Made by a program: the position numbers and the translations under genes
Notes under the pieces: generated by a model
Told to the model about the DNA's origin: nothing
Seen by the model: the letters and a program-made list of their open reading frames with translations, nothing else
Database searches by the model: none
Origin: Spirochaetales bacterium
Lineage (GTDB): Bacteria; Spirochaetota; Spirochaetia; SZUA-6; RPPD01
Reading direction: 5' to 3'
Length of the DNA stretch: 64,000 nt
Assembly (NCBI GenBank): GCA_016930675.1
Contig: JAFGGG010000004.1
Location: forward strand, 62,001 to 126,000
Shown: in pieces, positions 7,628 to 17,169 of the stretch
Position numbering within the stretch: position 1 is the first letter of the stretch
Layout: each line of letters begins with the position of its first letter

Positions 7628-10600
7628 ATGAAAGAACAGGCTAAAAATAAACATCGCCGCTGCCGGATAGGTATTCTCGTTGATCCTGCCTTTAAATATA
7701 GATCCGAACAGATTATTGCCGGAGTAGAATCAGTTGCCCGGAACTTTGATCTGAACCTTTTATGTTTTAAAACGGAAAGCATAAGTTCCACGGAAGATAC
7801 AAGCGACAGCATAATGTTACCGTTTGATATCATCAATAAAAAAAATGTGGACGGTTTAATAGTAATGTCGGAAGTTATCAGCCGCTATGTGGGGAGTAAG
7901 TGGATTAGTAATCTGGTTAAAAAATATTATCCGCTTCCTCTGGTGAGTATCGGACTAAAAATTAGAAATGTACCCTCGATAGTAACCCTAAAAGAAAAAG
8001 GTTTAAAAACTCTCATATCCCATCTCGTAAAACAACATCACAAACAGAACATTGCATTAATAACCGGTCCTGTCGATAATCCGCTGACACAGAGTATGTT
8101 AAAAACATATATAAAAAGCATGAAAGATTTTAAACTTCCTTTTAATCCACACTTAATTGTCCGGGCCGATTTTGATTATTACAGCGGAAAAAATGCCGTA
8201 CATACTCTTTTGGATGAACTAAAGTTAGATTTTGATACGGTGATTACCTTAAATAATGAAGTGGCACTTGGTGTAATAATTGCCTTGCAGGAGCGCGGTC
8301 TTAGAGTCCCCAACCAGATAACCGTAGTCGGATTTGAGGATCAAAAGACAACCGATGACGAGCTGTTACCTTTGACTGTGCTTAAAATACCTTTCTTTAA
8401 ATTGGGGCAAACGGCTGCAGAGCTTTTGTACAGACAAATATCGGGAGAAAAGGTTCCGCACACAACTTCGATACCTACGGAGCTTGTAATTCGCGAGTCA
8501 TGCGGGTGTATACCTGTTTTGCATGATATTCAAACCGGCCGTAAAGCTGGTACTGATACAATAACACCATTTTCTCTATACCATAAAAAGAACATAGCTT
8601 CTAAAATATCCAAACCGCATCCTCGACTTAGTAAACAAAGAAGTAAACTGGTTAAAGAATTAATTCAGGAGCTGATCGATGCGCTGACGGACGATATTAC
8701 AAATAAAACAACTCACTGCTTCATCGTTAAATGGAAGGAGTTTCTCTACCAACATATTGCGACCGGTATTAATACCATGAGCGTTCTTAATATTCTTTCT
8801 TCATTACGAGAGTATATATATGGCGGTATCAAAGAAACATCGTCACTTCAAGTTTTAGAAGATATTATCTATAAGGCCGTTATGATAGCCGGCAGATTCT
8901 TGAAAAAAGCGGATTCCGTTAAAAACGTAAAAGAGCTGGAGCAAGGCAAGATCATTGAAAAAATCGAAGAAGAGCTGCTTATGGCCTTGGACGTGGATAA
9001 GCTGGCCGCAATCATCCTGCAACGGTTTTCTTCCATAGATATAAAAAGCTGTTACATTTCTCTTTATGAGGAGATCCAAGATCCGCTTCGCTACTCGAGG
9101 TTGCTTGTGGCTTTCAGTAAAAAGCATTTAAAACCTATACACCAAAAAGATGTGCGGTTTCTGACCAACCGCCTTGTTCCTTTGAGTCTGCTTCCGGTCA
9201 ACAGGCGTTATGCTTTTTTCATTGAAACACTTTCTCACGAGAATGAACCGCTGGGTTTGCTTGTGCTGGAACTAAAGAAAACGGATCTTAAGGTATGTGA
9301 ATTTTTAAAAAAGAGATTAAGCACAGCACTAACGGGTGTAAAAAGGCTGCAGGAGGTGAAAGTTCAAGCTCAGAATTTAGAGAATCTTGTATCGTCCAGA
9401 ACTCATGATTTAACCCAGACAAACGTTCAATTACAGGAAGAGATCTTGGTGCGCTTGCGAGCGGAGGAGGAACTGAGAAAAAGCGAAGAACGTTATCGCA
9501 AATGGTTTGAAGACGATTTCACCGGAGATTTCATCGCCAATGCCAAAGGGGATATCATAGCCTGTAATCCGGCCTTCGCCCATATATTCGGATTCAGCAC
9601 GGTAAGGGAGGCGATGAGAGCCAATTTTGGTGATTTTTATCCCAATAAATCGGCTTTGGAAGATTTCTTTACGCTGCTTAATGTTGTAAAAAGGATTGAA
9701 TATTATGAAGCCGAGTTTTTACGGCCGAACGGGAGTTCGATACATGTTATTGGCAATATAATCGGCAGTTTTGATAAGCAGGGAAATCTGATCGAAATGC
9801 GCGGTTATCTCTTCGATAATACAGAACGTAAAAACCTGGAAGCGGAATTGAGACAATCACATAAGATGGAGGCTATAGGAAGATTGGCCGGAGGTATCGC
9901 TCACGATTTTAACAATCTGCTTACAGGTATTATGGGATACAGTGAGATCATGCTGCAATCATTGGACGGTAAAAGCACGCTGCGTAAAGAGGTGGAAGAG
10001 ATAAAAAAAGCTGCCAAAAGCGCGGCCTCACTCACTCGTCAGCTGCTTGCCTTCAGCCGGAAACAGGTGCTTCAACCCACTCTGCTTAATCTTAATGATG
10101 TTGTCGTTAGTATGAATGAAATGTTAAAACGACTGATTGGGGAACATATTAAACTTGTGACCAAACTCAATATGGATATTGCCAATGTCAGAGCTGACCG
10201 CGGTCAGATTGAACAGGTAATTATGAACCTTGTACTCAATTCACGCGATGCTTTACCGCACGGCGGTGAAATTCTTATAGAAACTCAAAACCAAAATGTA
10301 ACAGGCGCAACAACTATCCATAGTCCTGAGATCCAGGTTGGAAAATATATCGTGATTTCAGTCAGTGACAATGGTATTGGCATGGATCCTGAAGTTCAAT
10401 CACATATTTTTGAACCCTTTTTTACTACGAAAAAAGAAGGAAAGGGTGTGGGCTTGGGTCTTTCTACAGTCTATGGAATTATTACGCAAAGCGGCGGATA
10501 TACACAAGTTATCAGTGAGCCGGGCAAGGGAACAACGGTGAGAATCTATCTTGCTGAGTATGAAGAGGAAGCGGGACTTGTGGGTAAAGAAATAAAGCAT

Positions 10601-10984
10601 CCTGAAAGCATGAAAGTCAAAAAAACCATTTTGCTGGTAGAAGATGAACAGATAGTTCGGGAGTTGGCAAAAAAAATATTATTACAGGCCGGGTATCATG
10701 TGCTTTCGGCCCGCAACGGCCGTGAAGCTCTTATGGCATGTAAGAAAATTAAGGATCCCATTGATCTTCTCCTCTCGGATGTAATTATGCCCGGCATGAA
10801 CGGTTTGGAACTGGCGAAAAAGATTGCTGGCATTCAACCAAAATTAAAAGTACTTTATATGTCCGGTTATTCGGATAAATCAATTATTCATGAAGCTGTT
10901 TCCAAGAAGGGAAGCAACTTCATCCAAAAACCATTCTCACCTGAAACATTATTAAAAAAAGTGCGGGAGATATTTGTCAAGTAA
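7628..10984 (+). CDS. Soluble hybrid histidine kinase with LacI-type sugar-binding sensor domain, PAS and receiver
   Basis: A large (1118-residue) signalling protein with no signal peptide or membrane helix. From the N-terminus: a periplasmic-binding-protein-like domain of the LacI/GalR sort (about 10-300, RIGILVDPAFKYRSEQI), a helical linker, a GAF-like stretch (about 440-590), a coiled coil, a PAS domain (about 620-740), a HisKA domain with phosphorylatable His759 in GGIAHDFNNLL, an ATPase domain with NLVLNSRDA, DNGIGMD and GKGVGLGLST, and a receiver domain with acceptor Asp1051 in LLSDVIMPGMNG. The LacI helix-turn-helix is absent. It probably senses a cytoplasmic ligand, perhaps a sugar. 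The ATG at 7628 fits the first conserved strand. An inverted repeat AATTGT-N4-ACAATT lies at 7606-7621. Confidence 0.9.
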   Translation: MKEQAKNKHRRCRIGILVDPAFKYRSEQIIAGVESVARNFDLNLLCFKTESISSTEDTSDSIMLPFDIINKKNVDGLIVMSEVISRYVGSKWISNLVKKYYPLPLVSIGLKIRNVPSIVTLKEKGLKTLISHLVKQHHKQNIALITGPVDNPLTQSMLKTYIKSMKDFKLPFNPHLIVRADFDYYSGKNAVHTLLDELKLDFDTVITLNNEVALGVIIALQERGLRVPNQITVVGFEDQKTTDDELLPLTVLKIPFFKLGQTAAELLYRQISGEKVPHTTSIPTELVIRESCGCIPVLHDIQTGRKAGTDTITPFSLYHKKNIASKISKPHPRLSKQRSKLVKELIQELIDALTDDITNKTTHCFIVKWKEFLYQHIATGINTMSVLNILSSLREYIYGGIKETSSLQVLEDIIYKAVMIAGRFLKKADSVKNVKELEQGKIIEKIEEELLMALDVDKLAAIILQRFSSIDIKSCYISLYEEIQDPLRYSRLLVAFSKKHLKPIHQKDVRFLTNRLVPLSLLPVNRRYAFFIETLSHENEPLGLLVLELKKTDLKVCEFLKKRLSTALTGVKRLQEVKVQAQNLENLVSSRTHDLTQTNVQLQEEILVRLRAEEELRKSEERYRKWFEDDFTGDFIANAKGDIIACNPAFAHIFGFSTVREAMRANFGDFYPNKSALEDFFTLLNVVKRIEYYEAEFLRPNGSSIHVIGNIIGSFDKQGNLIEMRGYLFDNTERKNLEAELRQSHKMEAIGRLAGGIAHDFNNLLTGIMGYSEIMLQSLDGKSTLRKEVEEIKKAAKSAASLTRQLLAFSRKQVLQPTLLNLNDVVVSMNEMLKRLIGEHIKLVTKLNMDIANVRADRGQIEQVIMNLVLNSRDALPHGGEILIETQNQNVTGATTIHSPEIQVGKYIVISVSDNGIGMDPEVQSHIFEPFFTTKKEGKGVGLGLSTVYGIITQSGGYTQVISEPGKGTTVRIYLAEYEEEAGLVGKEIKHPESMKVKKTILLVEDEQIVRELAKKILLQAGYHVLSARNGREALMACKKIKDPIDLLLSDVIMPGMNGLELAKKIAGIQPKLKVLYMSGYSDKSIIHEAVSKKGSNFIQKPFSPETLLKKVREIFVK

Positions 10985-11054
10985 AAGCCGATAAAACCAA
11001 TCGCATTCCCGTTAAAGCGCAGATATGCATTTCATGTTTATAATTTTGCATTCC

Positions 11055-11083
11055 TTGACCTTTAAAGAAAAAAGAATTAAGTT
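11055..11083 (+). promoter_or_regulatory. Possible sigma-70-type promoter for the SPFH pair
   Basis: TTGACC at 11055-11060 is followed after 17 bases by TAAGTT at 11078-11083, about 40 bases before the TTG start of the hflK-like gene. The -35 is good but the -10 is weak, so this is tentative. Confidence 0.3.
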
Positions 11084-11124
11084 CATATACGATATCAATA
11101 AGTAAGGAAGGAGGATTAAAATCT

Positions 11125-12120
11125 TTGCGAAATGTTACACCATTCAATCTACCGTTTAAAATAACACCACTCTTGGTGATTCTTGTACTTTTGGGGATTT
11201 TTATCTTAGTGATGATAGGGACGAGTGTTTTTATTGTGGGAAATGAGGAGACGGTCGTTATTTTGAGGTTTGGAAAATATACCTATGAAATAAATGGCAC
11301 TGTGGATGCCGGATTGCATTTTAAATTTCCCTTTGGCATTGAAAAAGATTTTCATGTGCCCACCGCCAGAAAACAGGATGAGGAGTTCGGTTTTATTACC
11401 GAAAGAGCGGGAGAAACAACACTTTACAGAAAAGATCAAGAGAGTAAAAAAGAATCAGCCATGTTAACCGGTGATCTCAATATTGTTCACGCCGAATGGT
11501 CCATGCAATACTATATTGAAGATCCCGGAGCCTGGTTATTTAATGTGGAGAATAAGAAAAAGACGATTCGCGATATTTCACGTTCGGTAATTAACATGCT
11601 TATTGGTGACAGACATATATCCGATGCTTTGAGTACCGCACGCGAAACTATGCAGGAACAGGCTGCCTTACTTATGAATGAATATTTTGATAAGTATGAC
11701 TTAGGTATACATGTTAAAATTGTGAAATTCAAAGATGTTGCCCCGCCTGAGGGAGAGGTAAAAGCGGCTTTTCAAGATGTCAACGCAGCGGAAAAGGAAA
11801 AAGATCGCCTGGAGAGTGAAGGCAAGCAGGAGTACCAACGGGAAATTCCCAAAGCCCTTGGAGAAGCAAAGAAGATCCTCGAAGAAGCCGAAGGGTATGC
11901 CATCAACAGAGTGAATATAGCATTAGGAGAAGTCGAGCGTTTTAAACGGGTATATTTGGAGTACCGACGAGCTCCCCGTGTTACGCGTGCCCGTCTGTAC
12001 TATGAAATGTATGAAGATGTTTTCCGGGATGAGAAAGATATGGATCTTATTGACAGAAATTTAAAGAGTTTTATTCCCTTCAAATCTTTGTCTGGGGATG
12101 TACCTGGAGGTGTGCGATGA
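11125..12120 (+). CDS. hflK: SPFH/band-7 protein, HflK-like
   Basis: A 331-residue membrane-anchored SPFH protein. One hydrophobic helix (about residues 12-36) is followed by the band-7 domain (VGNEETVVILRFGKY onward) and a charged helical region with the Glu/Lys/Arg-rich EKEKDRLESEGKQEYQR type typical of HflK. The start is TTG with a strong AAGGAGG about ten bases upstream. The stop overlaps the next SPFH gene (ATGA), so the two are translationally coupled like hflK-hflC. In E. coli this pair caps the FtsH protease; ftsH is not in this window. Homology to HflK rather than another SPFH branch is inferred from gene order. Confidence 0.85.
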   Translation: MRNVTPFNLPFKITPLLVILVLLGIFILVMIGTSVFIVGNEETVVILRFGKYTYEINGTVDAGLHFKFPFGIEKDFHVPTARKQDEEFGFITERAGETTLYRKDQESKKESAMLTGDLNIVHAEWSMQYYIEDPGAWLFNVENKKKTIRDISRSVINMLIGDRHISDALSTARETMQEQAALLMNEYFDKYDLGIHVKIVKFKDVAPPEGEVKAAFQDVNAAEKEKDRLESEGKQEYQREIPKALGEAKKILEEAEGYAINRVNIALGEVERFKRVYLEYRRAPRVTRARLYYEMYEDVFRDEKDMDLIDRNLKSFIPFKSLSGDVPGGVR

Positions 12121-13199
12121 CAGTAAAAGTGAACAAACTCTGGATTGTGTTAGGTATAATCCTCGCCTTAATTATCGGTTTTTTATTTCTAGGTCCGTTT
12201 TATATCATTGAAGAAGGACAGCAGGCCGTAGTTTTGCGAATGGGTAAGATTGTAAGTGTGGACACAGAGGCCGGCTTAAAATTCAAGCTGCCATTGATTG
12301 ATAATGTCATACATTATCCTAAAAAGATACTATCCTGGGATGGCAGGGCTCAGGAAATACGAACACGTCCTCCTGAAAACAAATATATCTTTGTTGACAC
12401 TACGGCGCGCTGGAGAATAGTTGATCCGGTACTCTTTTTTCAGACTCTGAACACCTTGAATTCCGGATATAAATTGCTTGATGAAATAATCGATTCGGAG
12501 GTGCGTACGATTATCAATAATAATCTGCTTTATGAGGTAGTACGCAACAGCAATGTCATTAATCAGAGACAGGCAGAGTTAGAGGTGGTAACTATTGAAA
12601 CTCCGGGTGAGATGGAGGCGGAGATTGAAGAGCAGCAGGAAGGTGGTGTTACTACGGAACAAAAAGAATACCCTCTTGTTGAAAGCGGAAGAATCAAGCT
12701 TTCGGAGTATATGCTTGATAATGCCAGAACGGCTATGTATAAAACAAAAAAAACCGGAGACGGCAAAGCTGAAGCTGTTTTAAGAAACGGTGAGCCGTAT
12801 AATCAGTATGGGATCGAGCTTATTGATATTGTAATTCGCCAGATTGAGTATCCTGAAAAAGTGACTCTTGATGTTTATCAGGCTATGATCACGGAAAGGA
12901 AGCAGATCGCGGAGAAGTTTCGCTCACAGGGGCAAGGTTTAAAGCAGGAATGGCTGGGTAAAAAAGACAGGGAACTCAAGCGTATTATCTCTGAAGCAAA
13001 GAGAGATGCTAATAGTATTATGGGTGCGGCAGATCAAAAAGCCTCAGCCATCTATGCCGAAGCTTATAATCTGGATGCGGATTTTTTTGAGTTTTGGCGT
13101 GCTATTCAGTCATATAGGGAAATCCTCCCCAAGTTTAAAAAGACACTCACTACGGATGCCGAGTATTTCAAGTATTTGTATGATCAAAGAGGGAGATAG
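12117..13199 (+). CDS. hflC: SPFH/band-7 protein, HflC-like
   Basis: A 360-residue partner of the preceding gene, starting in a 4-base ATGA overlap. It has an N-terminal membrane helix (about residues 7-30), then EEGQQAVVLRMGKI and the band-7 domain with the HflC-type DTTARWRIVDP block, and a C-terminal helical region (ISEAKRDANSIMGAADQKA) close to known HflC. An acidic insert (ETPGEMEAEIEEQQEGG) at about residues 160-180 is longer than in typical HflC. It most likely forms a membrane microdomain cage with the HflK-like protein. No terminator is obvious after the stop. Confidence 0.87.
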   Translation: MTVKVNKLWIVLGIILALIIGFLFLGPFYIIEEGQQAVVLRMGKIVSVDTEAGLKFKLPLIDNVIHYPKKILSWDGRAQEIRTRPPENKYIFVDTTARWRIVDPVLFFQTLNTLNSGYKLLDEIIDSEVRTIINNNLLYEVVRNSNVINQRQAELEVVTIETPGEMEAEIEEQQEGGVTTEQKEYPLVESGRIKLSEYMLDNARTAMYKTKKTGDGKAEAVLRNGEPYNQYGIELIDIVIRQIEYPEKVTLDVYQAMITERKQIAEKFRSQGQGLKQEWLGKKDRELKRIISEAKRDANSIMGAADQKASAIYAEAYNLDADFFEFWRAIQSYREILPKFKKTLTTDAEYFKYLYDQRGR

Positions 13200-13275
13200 T
13201 TAAGACTTTGTGCAAATTAAAATGATATTACCATAATTGTTTAAAAGTAAATATTATTGTGAAAAGAATTAATTT

Positions 13276-13304
13276 CTCTGTGTCCTCCGTGTGCTCTGTG
13301 AGAG
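13276..13304 (+). repeat. Dispersed intergenic repeat, copy 1 (CTCCGTG/CTCTGTG type)
   Basis: A 29-base element made of degenerate CT(C/T)TGTG and CTCCGTG words sits between the hflC-like gene and rdgB. It matches 24 of 29 bases of a second copy at 18854-18882 and resembles an inverted copy at 18808-18828. Similar words turn up between genes in many bacterial genomes; their function is unknown to me. Confidence 0.6.
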
Positions 13305-13309
13305 TTTAT

Positions 13310-13927
13310 TTAAACATCGGTTTTAATTGAATCCAGCATCGCTGCTATGGCCCGGGCGGCTTTACCTCGATGTGAGATCTCATCTTTTTGCCGAGGTGAG
13401 AGTTCTGCTACGGTTAAGCCTTGCTCAGGTAAATAAAAAACAGGATCATAACCGAAACCTCCGCTTCCACGCGGTGACATGGTTATTTCTCCTTCTAAGG
13501 TTTCTTCAGCTATAAAAAAACGATAATCATCCAGTATAAGCACCATGCAACATACAAAGCAGGCTGAACGTAGTGTTTTATCGCGCATCTGATTTAATAG
13601 ATAGATATTCCGTTCACTCGTACTCAAGGGTTTTTTTTTCTTTTCTGCACCGAAGCGAGCGGAATACACCCCCGGTTTACCATTAAGAGTTTTCACACAA
13701 AGCCCGGAATCATCGGCTATCACAGGCTGTTTTATAAGCTTGTAAAGGGCTTTTGCTTTTCCGAAGGCATTCTCCAGAAAGCTGTCGCCGATTTCTTCAA
13801 AAGCGAATGATACTCCCGCTTCTTCAGGCAAACGAATTCGGGAGTTCGAAAATATTCTCTGCAATTCTTGTTTTTTGTGAGTGTTATTTGTAGCAATAAA
13901 AAAACTCTGTGGTCTATCAATTCCCAT
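13310..13927 (-). CDS. rdgB: Non-canonical purine NTP pyrophosphatase (RdgB/HAM1)
   Basis: Hydrolyses dITP, XTP and ITP to monophosphates and so cleans the nucleotide pool. The 205-residue length is typical. The substrate-binding start IATNNTHKKQEL (near residue 13), the catalytic ADDSGLCV, YSARFGAE, and GGFGYDPVFY plus SHRGKA near the end are all present. The start ATG at 13927 follows directly from the first conserved strand. It converges on the hflC-like gene, with a dispersed repeat between them. Confidence 0.94.
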   Translation of the reverse strand: MGIDRPQSFFIATNNTHKKQELQRIFSNSRIRLPEEAGVSFAFEEIGDSFLENAFGKAKALYKLIKQPVIADDSGLCVKTLNGKPGVYSARFGAEKKKKPLSTSERNIYLLNQMRDKTLRSACFVCCMVLILDDYRFFIAEETLEGEITMSPRGSGGFGYDPVFYLPEQGLTVAELSPRQKDEISHRGKAARAIAAMLDSIKTDV

Positions 13928-14022
13928 TTTATTGCATCAAATTTATAATATATCTTAGCAAAAATCAATTATCTATCCACAGAACATGAGGAAAACAAAA
14001 TACTATGATTTATAAGGTTCTG

Positions 14023-14883
14023 TTATCCACTTTTTATCAGATGTTTCAATTTATAAAGCGATGTGTCTATTGTCCCTTTGGGAATATTTAGAACTTCAGC
14101 GATCTCTCTATGAGACGGACTGAGTGAGGTTTTGCTTATTCTATTAAGGATGGATTTAAAATGATTATTTGTTTTCCGAAGTTTTTTATTAAGAATCTGT
14201 TTTTGTTTATGATCGACTTCTGTAAGTATTTTTTTTTCTAATAATATAGTTTTTAAGAAGAGTCTGTTCTTTCGTTCAATATAACGTTTCAGACGTTCTT
14301 CCTTTTGTTGTAATTCCTGCTTCAGCTCACATAACTTGTCCTGAAGCCAATTTTGTTTATAATCCGTCAGATGAGAAGCTAATTCGATATCATCCACTGT
14401 AAGGTCCTTTGCTTTTTTTGCTATAAAAAAGAGAAAGCGTTTGCGAGCTGCATTATTCTCGATTTTACCCATAGCACTGATAGCCAATATCTTTTTTATG
14501 CGGGAGTTAATTTCAGGTGATGGAGTAGCTGTAACAGAATATGGAGGTTCATGCGATTGAAATATGGTAGATGTTATATTACTTAGGTCGTTCGCTTTTA
14601 ATTTATTCTTAAGAAATGTTTTTATTCTTCGACTTACAAGAAAACTCAAATAATGTTCAAAGGGTACGCCTTTGTAGCGAAAGGAATGAAGCGCCTTATT
14701 AAGTATCGGGTAGAAATAAAGGATGAATTCATGGCGGTCGTCCTGATCAAAATACTTGCATTTGGTGATATACGTATAGATATACTTTAAATAGGTATTG
14801 GTAAGCCTTAATGTGCAGACACTATGCTGTGCGCAACTGAGAGCGGCAAAAGGCAAAGCGCTTTTAATCCCGGAATGATTCAT
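14023..14883 (-). CDS. Sigma-factor-like protein with region-4-type helix-turn-helix
   Basis: A 286-residue basic protein. An N-terminal part (about residues 25-95, with DDRHEFILYFYPIL and FEHYLSFLVSRRIKTFL) resembles sigma region 2. A long charged coiled coil follows (about 180-250). The last 35 residues (SPSHREIAEVLNIPKGTIDTS) look like a sigma region 4 helix-turn-helix. I chose the ATG at 14883 because GGAGGT lies just upstream; the frame stays open to 14940 but without such a site. It may be a divergent sigma factor or a regulator derived from one. Promoter-recognition residues cannot be confirmed by eye. Confidence 0.65.
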   Translation of the reverse strand: MNHSGIKSALPFAALSCAQHSVCTLRLTNTYLKYIYTYITKCKYFDQDDRHEFILYFYPILNKALHSFRYKGVPFEHYLSFLVSRRIKTFLKNKLKANDLSNITSTIFQSHEPPYSVTATPSPEINSRIKKILAISAMGKIENNAARKRFLFFIAKKAKDLTVDDIELASHLTDYKQNWLQDKLCELKQELQQKEERLKRYIERKNRLFLKTILLEKKILTEVDHKQKQILNKKLRKTNNHFKSILNRISKTSLSPSHREIAEVLNIPKGTIDTSLYKLKHLIKSG

Positions 14884-15018
14884 TACCACCTCCAGATTGG
14901 TTATTTGCTCTTTTATTAGCAAGAAGTATGCCATAAACAAATGTTAACCATTCGTAAAATACAATGAGAATTTACAATTATTTACAAATAATGCTGATTA
15001 TCAGGTTGAGCGGGGAAA

Positions 15019-15990
15019 TTATGCTTTTTTTACCAGTGTCTGAGTTAGATTTTTTAGAATAATTTTTTTTATCTGCTTGATAGTACCTTTTGCAGAAAAT
15101 CCCGCAGCCAGTTTATGTCCGCCGCCTCCAAATGTCTTGGCAACTTTTGCCACATCATATTTCTTGATTGACCGTAGACCCACGGAACAGTGCGTGTCGG
15201 ATTCCTGCCGGATGAATATTACGATTTCATTATTGTTAATTGTCTGAAGCAGACCGTAAAGCTCGTCAGAACTGCGGGACAAAGGTCCCGACAGTTTTTT
15301 ATCCTTCATGGTCGCATAGGTAAGTATAATTCTATCATCCATATAGCTTTCTGCTCTTTTTATCAGGCGCGCCAAATATTTTCTTTGTGCAAGTGTTCTG
15401 CCTCCGTACATCATGGAGTACACCTGCTTTAAGCTGGCCCCTTTGCTTATGAGATCAGAAACTAGAGGAAACACATCATATGAATTGGTATCTAAATGAC
15501 GAAAAAAGCCGGTATCCGTACACAGCCCGAAAAGGAGAAGCAGGGCTTCTTCGGAAGTGGGTGTGTAGCCCAGTGAAGAAATAAGCATATAAATAAGCCA
15601 GGTTGTTGAAGGGGCTTTGGGATCAATTATGGAGTAAGTACCAAAATTTTCCCGCTCTTTGTGATGATCGATAGTTAAGATGGTTTTTTGAGCGATTGCT
15701 TCATAAAGCTCACCTACACGCTCCGGTGTAGAACAGTCGACTATGATCACAGCCGTAGAATCCGTGAACATATCCGGAGTTATTGTAGATTCAAACTGTC
15801 GCTTAAATTTAACTATTTCCGGGCGCTCAAAAGGGCCGGAAGAAAAGCAGTACGCCTTTTTGCCCGATCTTATTAAAAACGTTTTCAAACTTAGCTGAGA
15901 GGCAATACAATCACCGTCAGGTTCCGTATGGCCTAGAATGAGAAATGTGTTGTATGTATCAAAAAATCGTTTGACTTTGGTTATATCCAT
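15019..15990 (-). CDS. nrnA: DHH/DHHA1 phosphoesterase, NrnA-like (nano-RNase / pAp or pApA phosphatase)
   Basis: A 323-residue manganese phosphoesterase. The DHH signature set is complete: HTEPDGDCIAS near residue 20, VDCSTPERVG, the DHH itself in TIDHHKERENF, and the substrate-gripping GGGGHKLAAGF of the DHHA1 domain near residue 288. Family members degrade two- to five-base RNAs, 3'-phosphoadenosine 5'-phosphate, and pApA from cyclic di-AMP. Here that could complete c-di-AMP turnover (cdaA at 1382) and remove the pAp left by sulfotransferases fed from the cysD-cysNC PAPS pathway. It lies 9 bases downstream of the M24 peptidase on the same strand. Confidence 0.9.
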   Translation of the reverse strand: MDITKVKRFFDTYNTFLILGHTEPDGDCIASQLSLKTFLIRSGKKAYCFSSGPFERPEIVKFKRQFESTITPDMFTDSTAVIIVDCSTPERVGELYEAIAQKTILTIDHHKERENFGTYSIIDPKAPSTTWLIYMLISSLGYTPTSEEALLLLFGLCTDTGFFRHLDTNSYDVFPLVSDLISKGASLKQVYSMMYGGRTLAQRKYLARLIKRAESYMDDRIILTYATMKDKKLSGPLSRSSDELYGLLQTINNNEIVIFIRQESDTHCSVGLRSIKKYDVAKVAKTFGGGGHKLAAGFSAKGTIKQIKKIILKNLTQTLVKKA

Positions 15991-15999
15991 AATTGCCAG

Positions 16000-17169
16000 C
16001 TAGAGTGTCAGAATTTCTGTCTGCGGTGAAGCTCCGGATATAATAGGTCTGCCATCCTTTATATACACATCGATTTCTGTTCGCATACCGAAATCAGAGA
16101 AGTAAAGACCGGGTTCAATCGAAAAGCAAGAGCCTTCCTTTAAAAGCCTTGTGTCCGGAAACTCCTTGGCATCCAGATTAACACCGAAACCGTGTACCTC
16201 GCTGTCAATCGCGTGCCCCGTGCGATGTTTAATATAATCAGCGAAGCCGGCTTTCTGCAAAATCTTTTCAGCATGCATATCAACCGCAGAACCACTTAAG
16301 GTTTTACCGTCTCGCAGGTTGTTCGCAATATACTCTACCGTTGCATCACGTGCTTCAATAATAGTGTTGAAAATTTTTTTTATATTATCGGGAACCGAAG
16401 ATGCTAATATCCCAACCCATGAGATATCCGCATAAATACCTCGGGGAGTATCAAGTTTGCCCCATAGATCAAGTTGAACCAGCTGGGCGGGTTGCAGCTT
16501 TGCCCCTCTGCCGTGCGGGAAGTAGTGGGGCAGGGCGGTATTTTTACCGGTGCCGACAATAAGCGGACTGTCCGTAACAAGCCCTTTTTCCTTAAATAAA
16601 TCGAGGATCCAGTGTTGGATCTCACCCTCATATACCGGAGACCTGTTTCGTAAAAAGCATGTTCGTATTCTTGTCCACACTTCATGAACAATACTGTGTA
16701 AAATTCCGGACGCTTGTTCGTGCAGCTTCAGTTCATCGCCCGAGAGTGTACTTAAAACCTGCTGGATAAGGTTGTGAGCGGGGTAAGGTTTGAAGCCGAG
16801 GTGGGAAAGCAGTAAGACCGTTCCATGGTCTATGAATGAAAGTTGGGGGTACTGCATTGAGTAATGCAGTGCGACCTCAGGTGTGTTTCCGGCACATTTT
16901 TTTAAGACTGAATAAAATGAATTCCGATCGGTATAAATATGTTTTTCACCGGGCAGATGATCCAATACCGTGTCTTCGATACGATGTACGATTTTGATCG
17001 GATCCTGCTCCTTAAAAAGAAGATAAATCCATGGTCGGCTGTTTGTAGTGGCTGGAGAAACAGCGAGTATTTTATCCGCCAGCGGGTCTCGATGACCGAA
17101 ATTATAAAAAAGCCATCCACATACTTTTTCATCACGGATGGCTTTGATCGCTTTTTCACATAATGTCAT
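16000..17169 (-). CDS. M24-family metallopeptidase (Xaa-Pro aminopeptidase-like)
   Basis: A 389-residue cytosolic protein with a divergent N-terminal creatinase-like domain and a C-terminal pita-bread domain. The five metal ligands of family M24 are recognisable: two Asp in LVQLDLWGKLD and GIYADISW, a His in HRTGHAIDSEVHG, a Glu in FSIEPGLYF and the last Glu in GMRTEIDV. It probably removes residues from peptides, perhaps before proline, but the exact specificity is unknown. Its ATG overlaps the stop of the upstream secreted protein by one base (TAATG). Confidence 0.88.
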   Translation of the reverse strand: MTLCEKAIKAIRDEKVCGWLFYNFGHRDPLADKILAVSPATTNSRPWIYLLFKEQDPIKIVHRIEDTVLDHLPGEKHIYTDRNSFYSVLKKCAGNTPEVALHYSMQYPQLSFIDHGTVLLLSHLGFKPYPAHNLIQQVLSTLSGDELKLHEQASGILHSIVHEVWTRIRTCFLRNRSPVYEGEIQHWILDLFKEKGLVTDSPLIVGTGKNTALPHYFPHGRGAKLQPAQLVQLDLWGKLDTPRGIYADISWVGILASSVPDNIKKIFNTIIEARDATVEYIANNLRDGKTLSGSAVDMHAEKILQKAGFADYIKHRTGHAIDSEVHGFGVNLDAKEFPDTRLLKEGSCFSIEPGLYFSDFGMRTEIDVYIKDGRPIISGASPQTEILTL

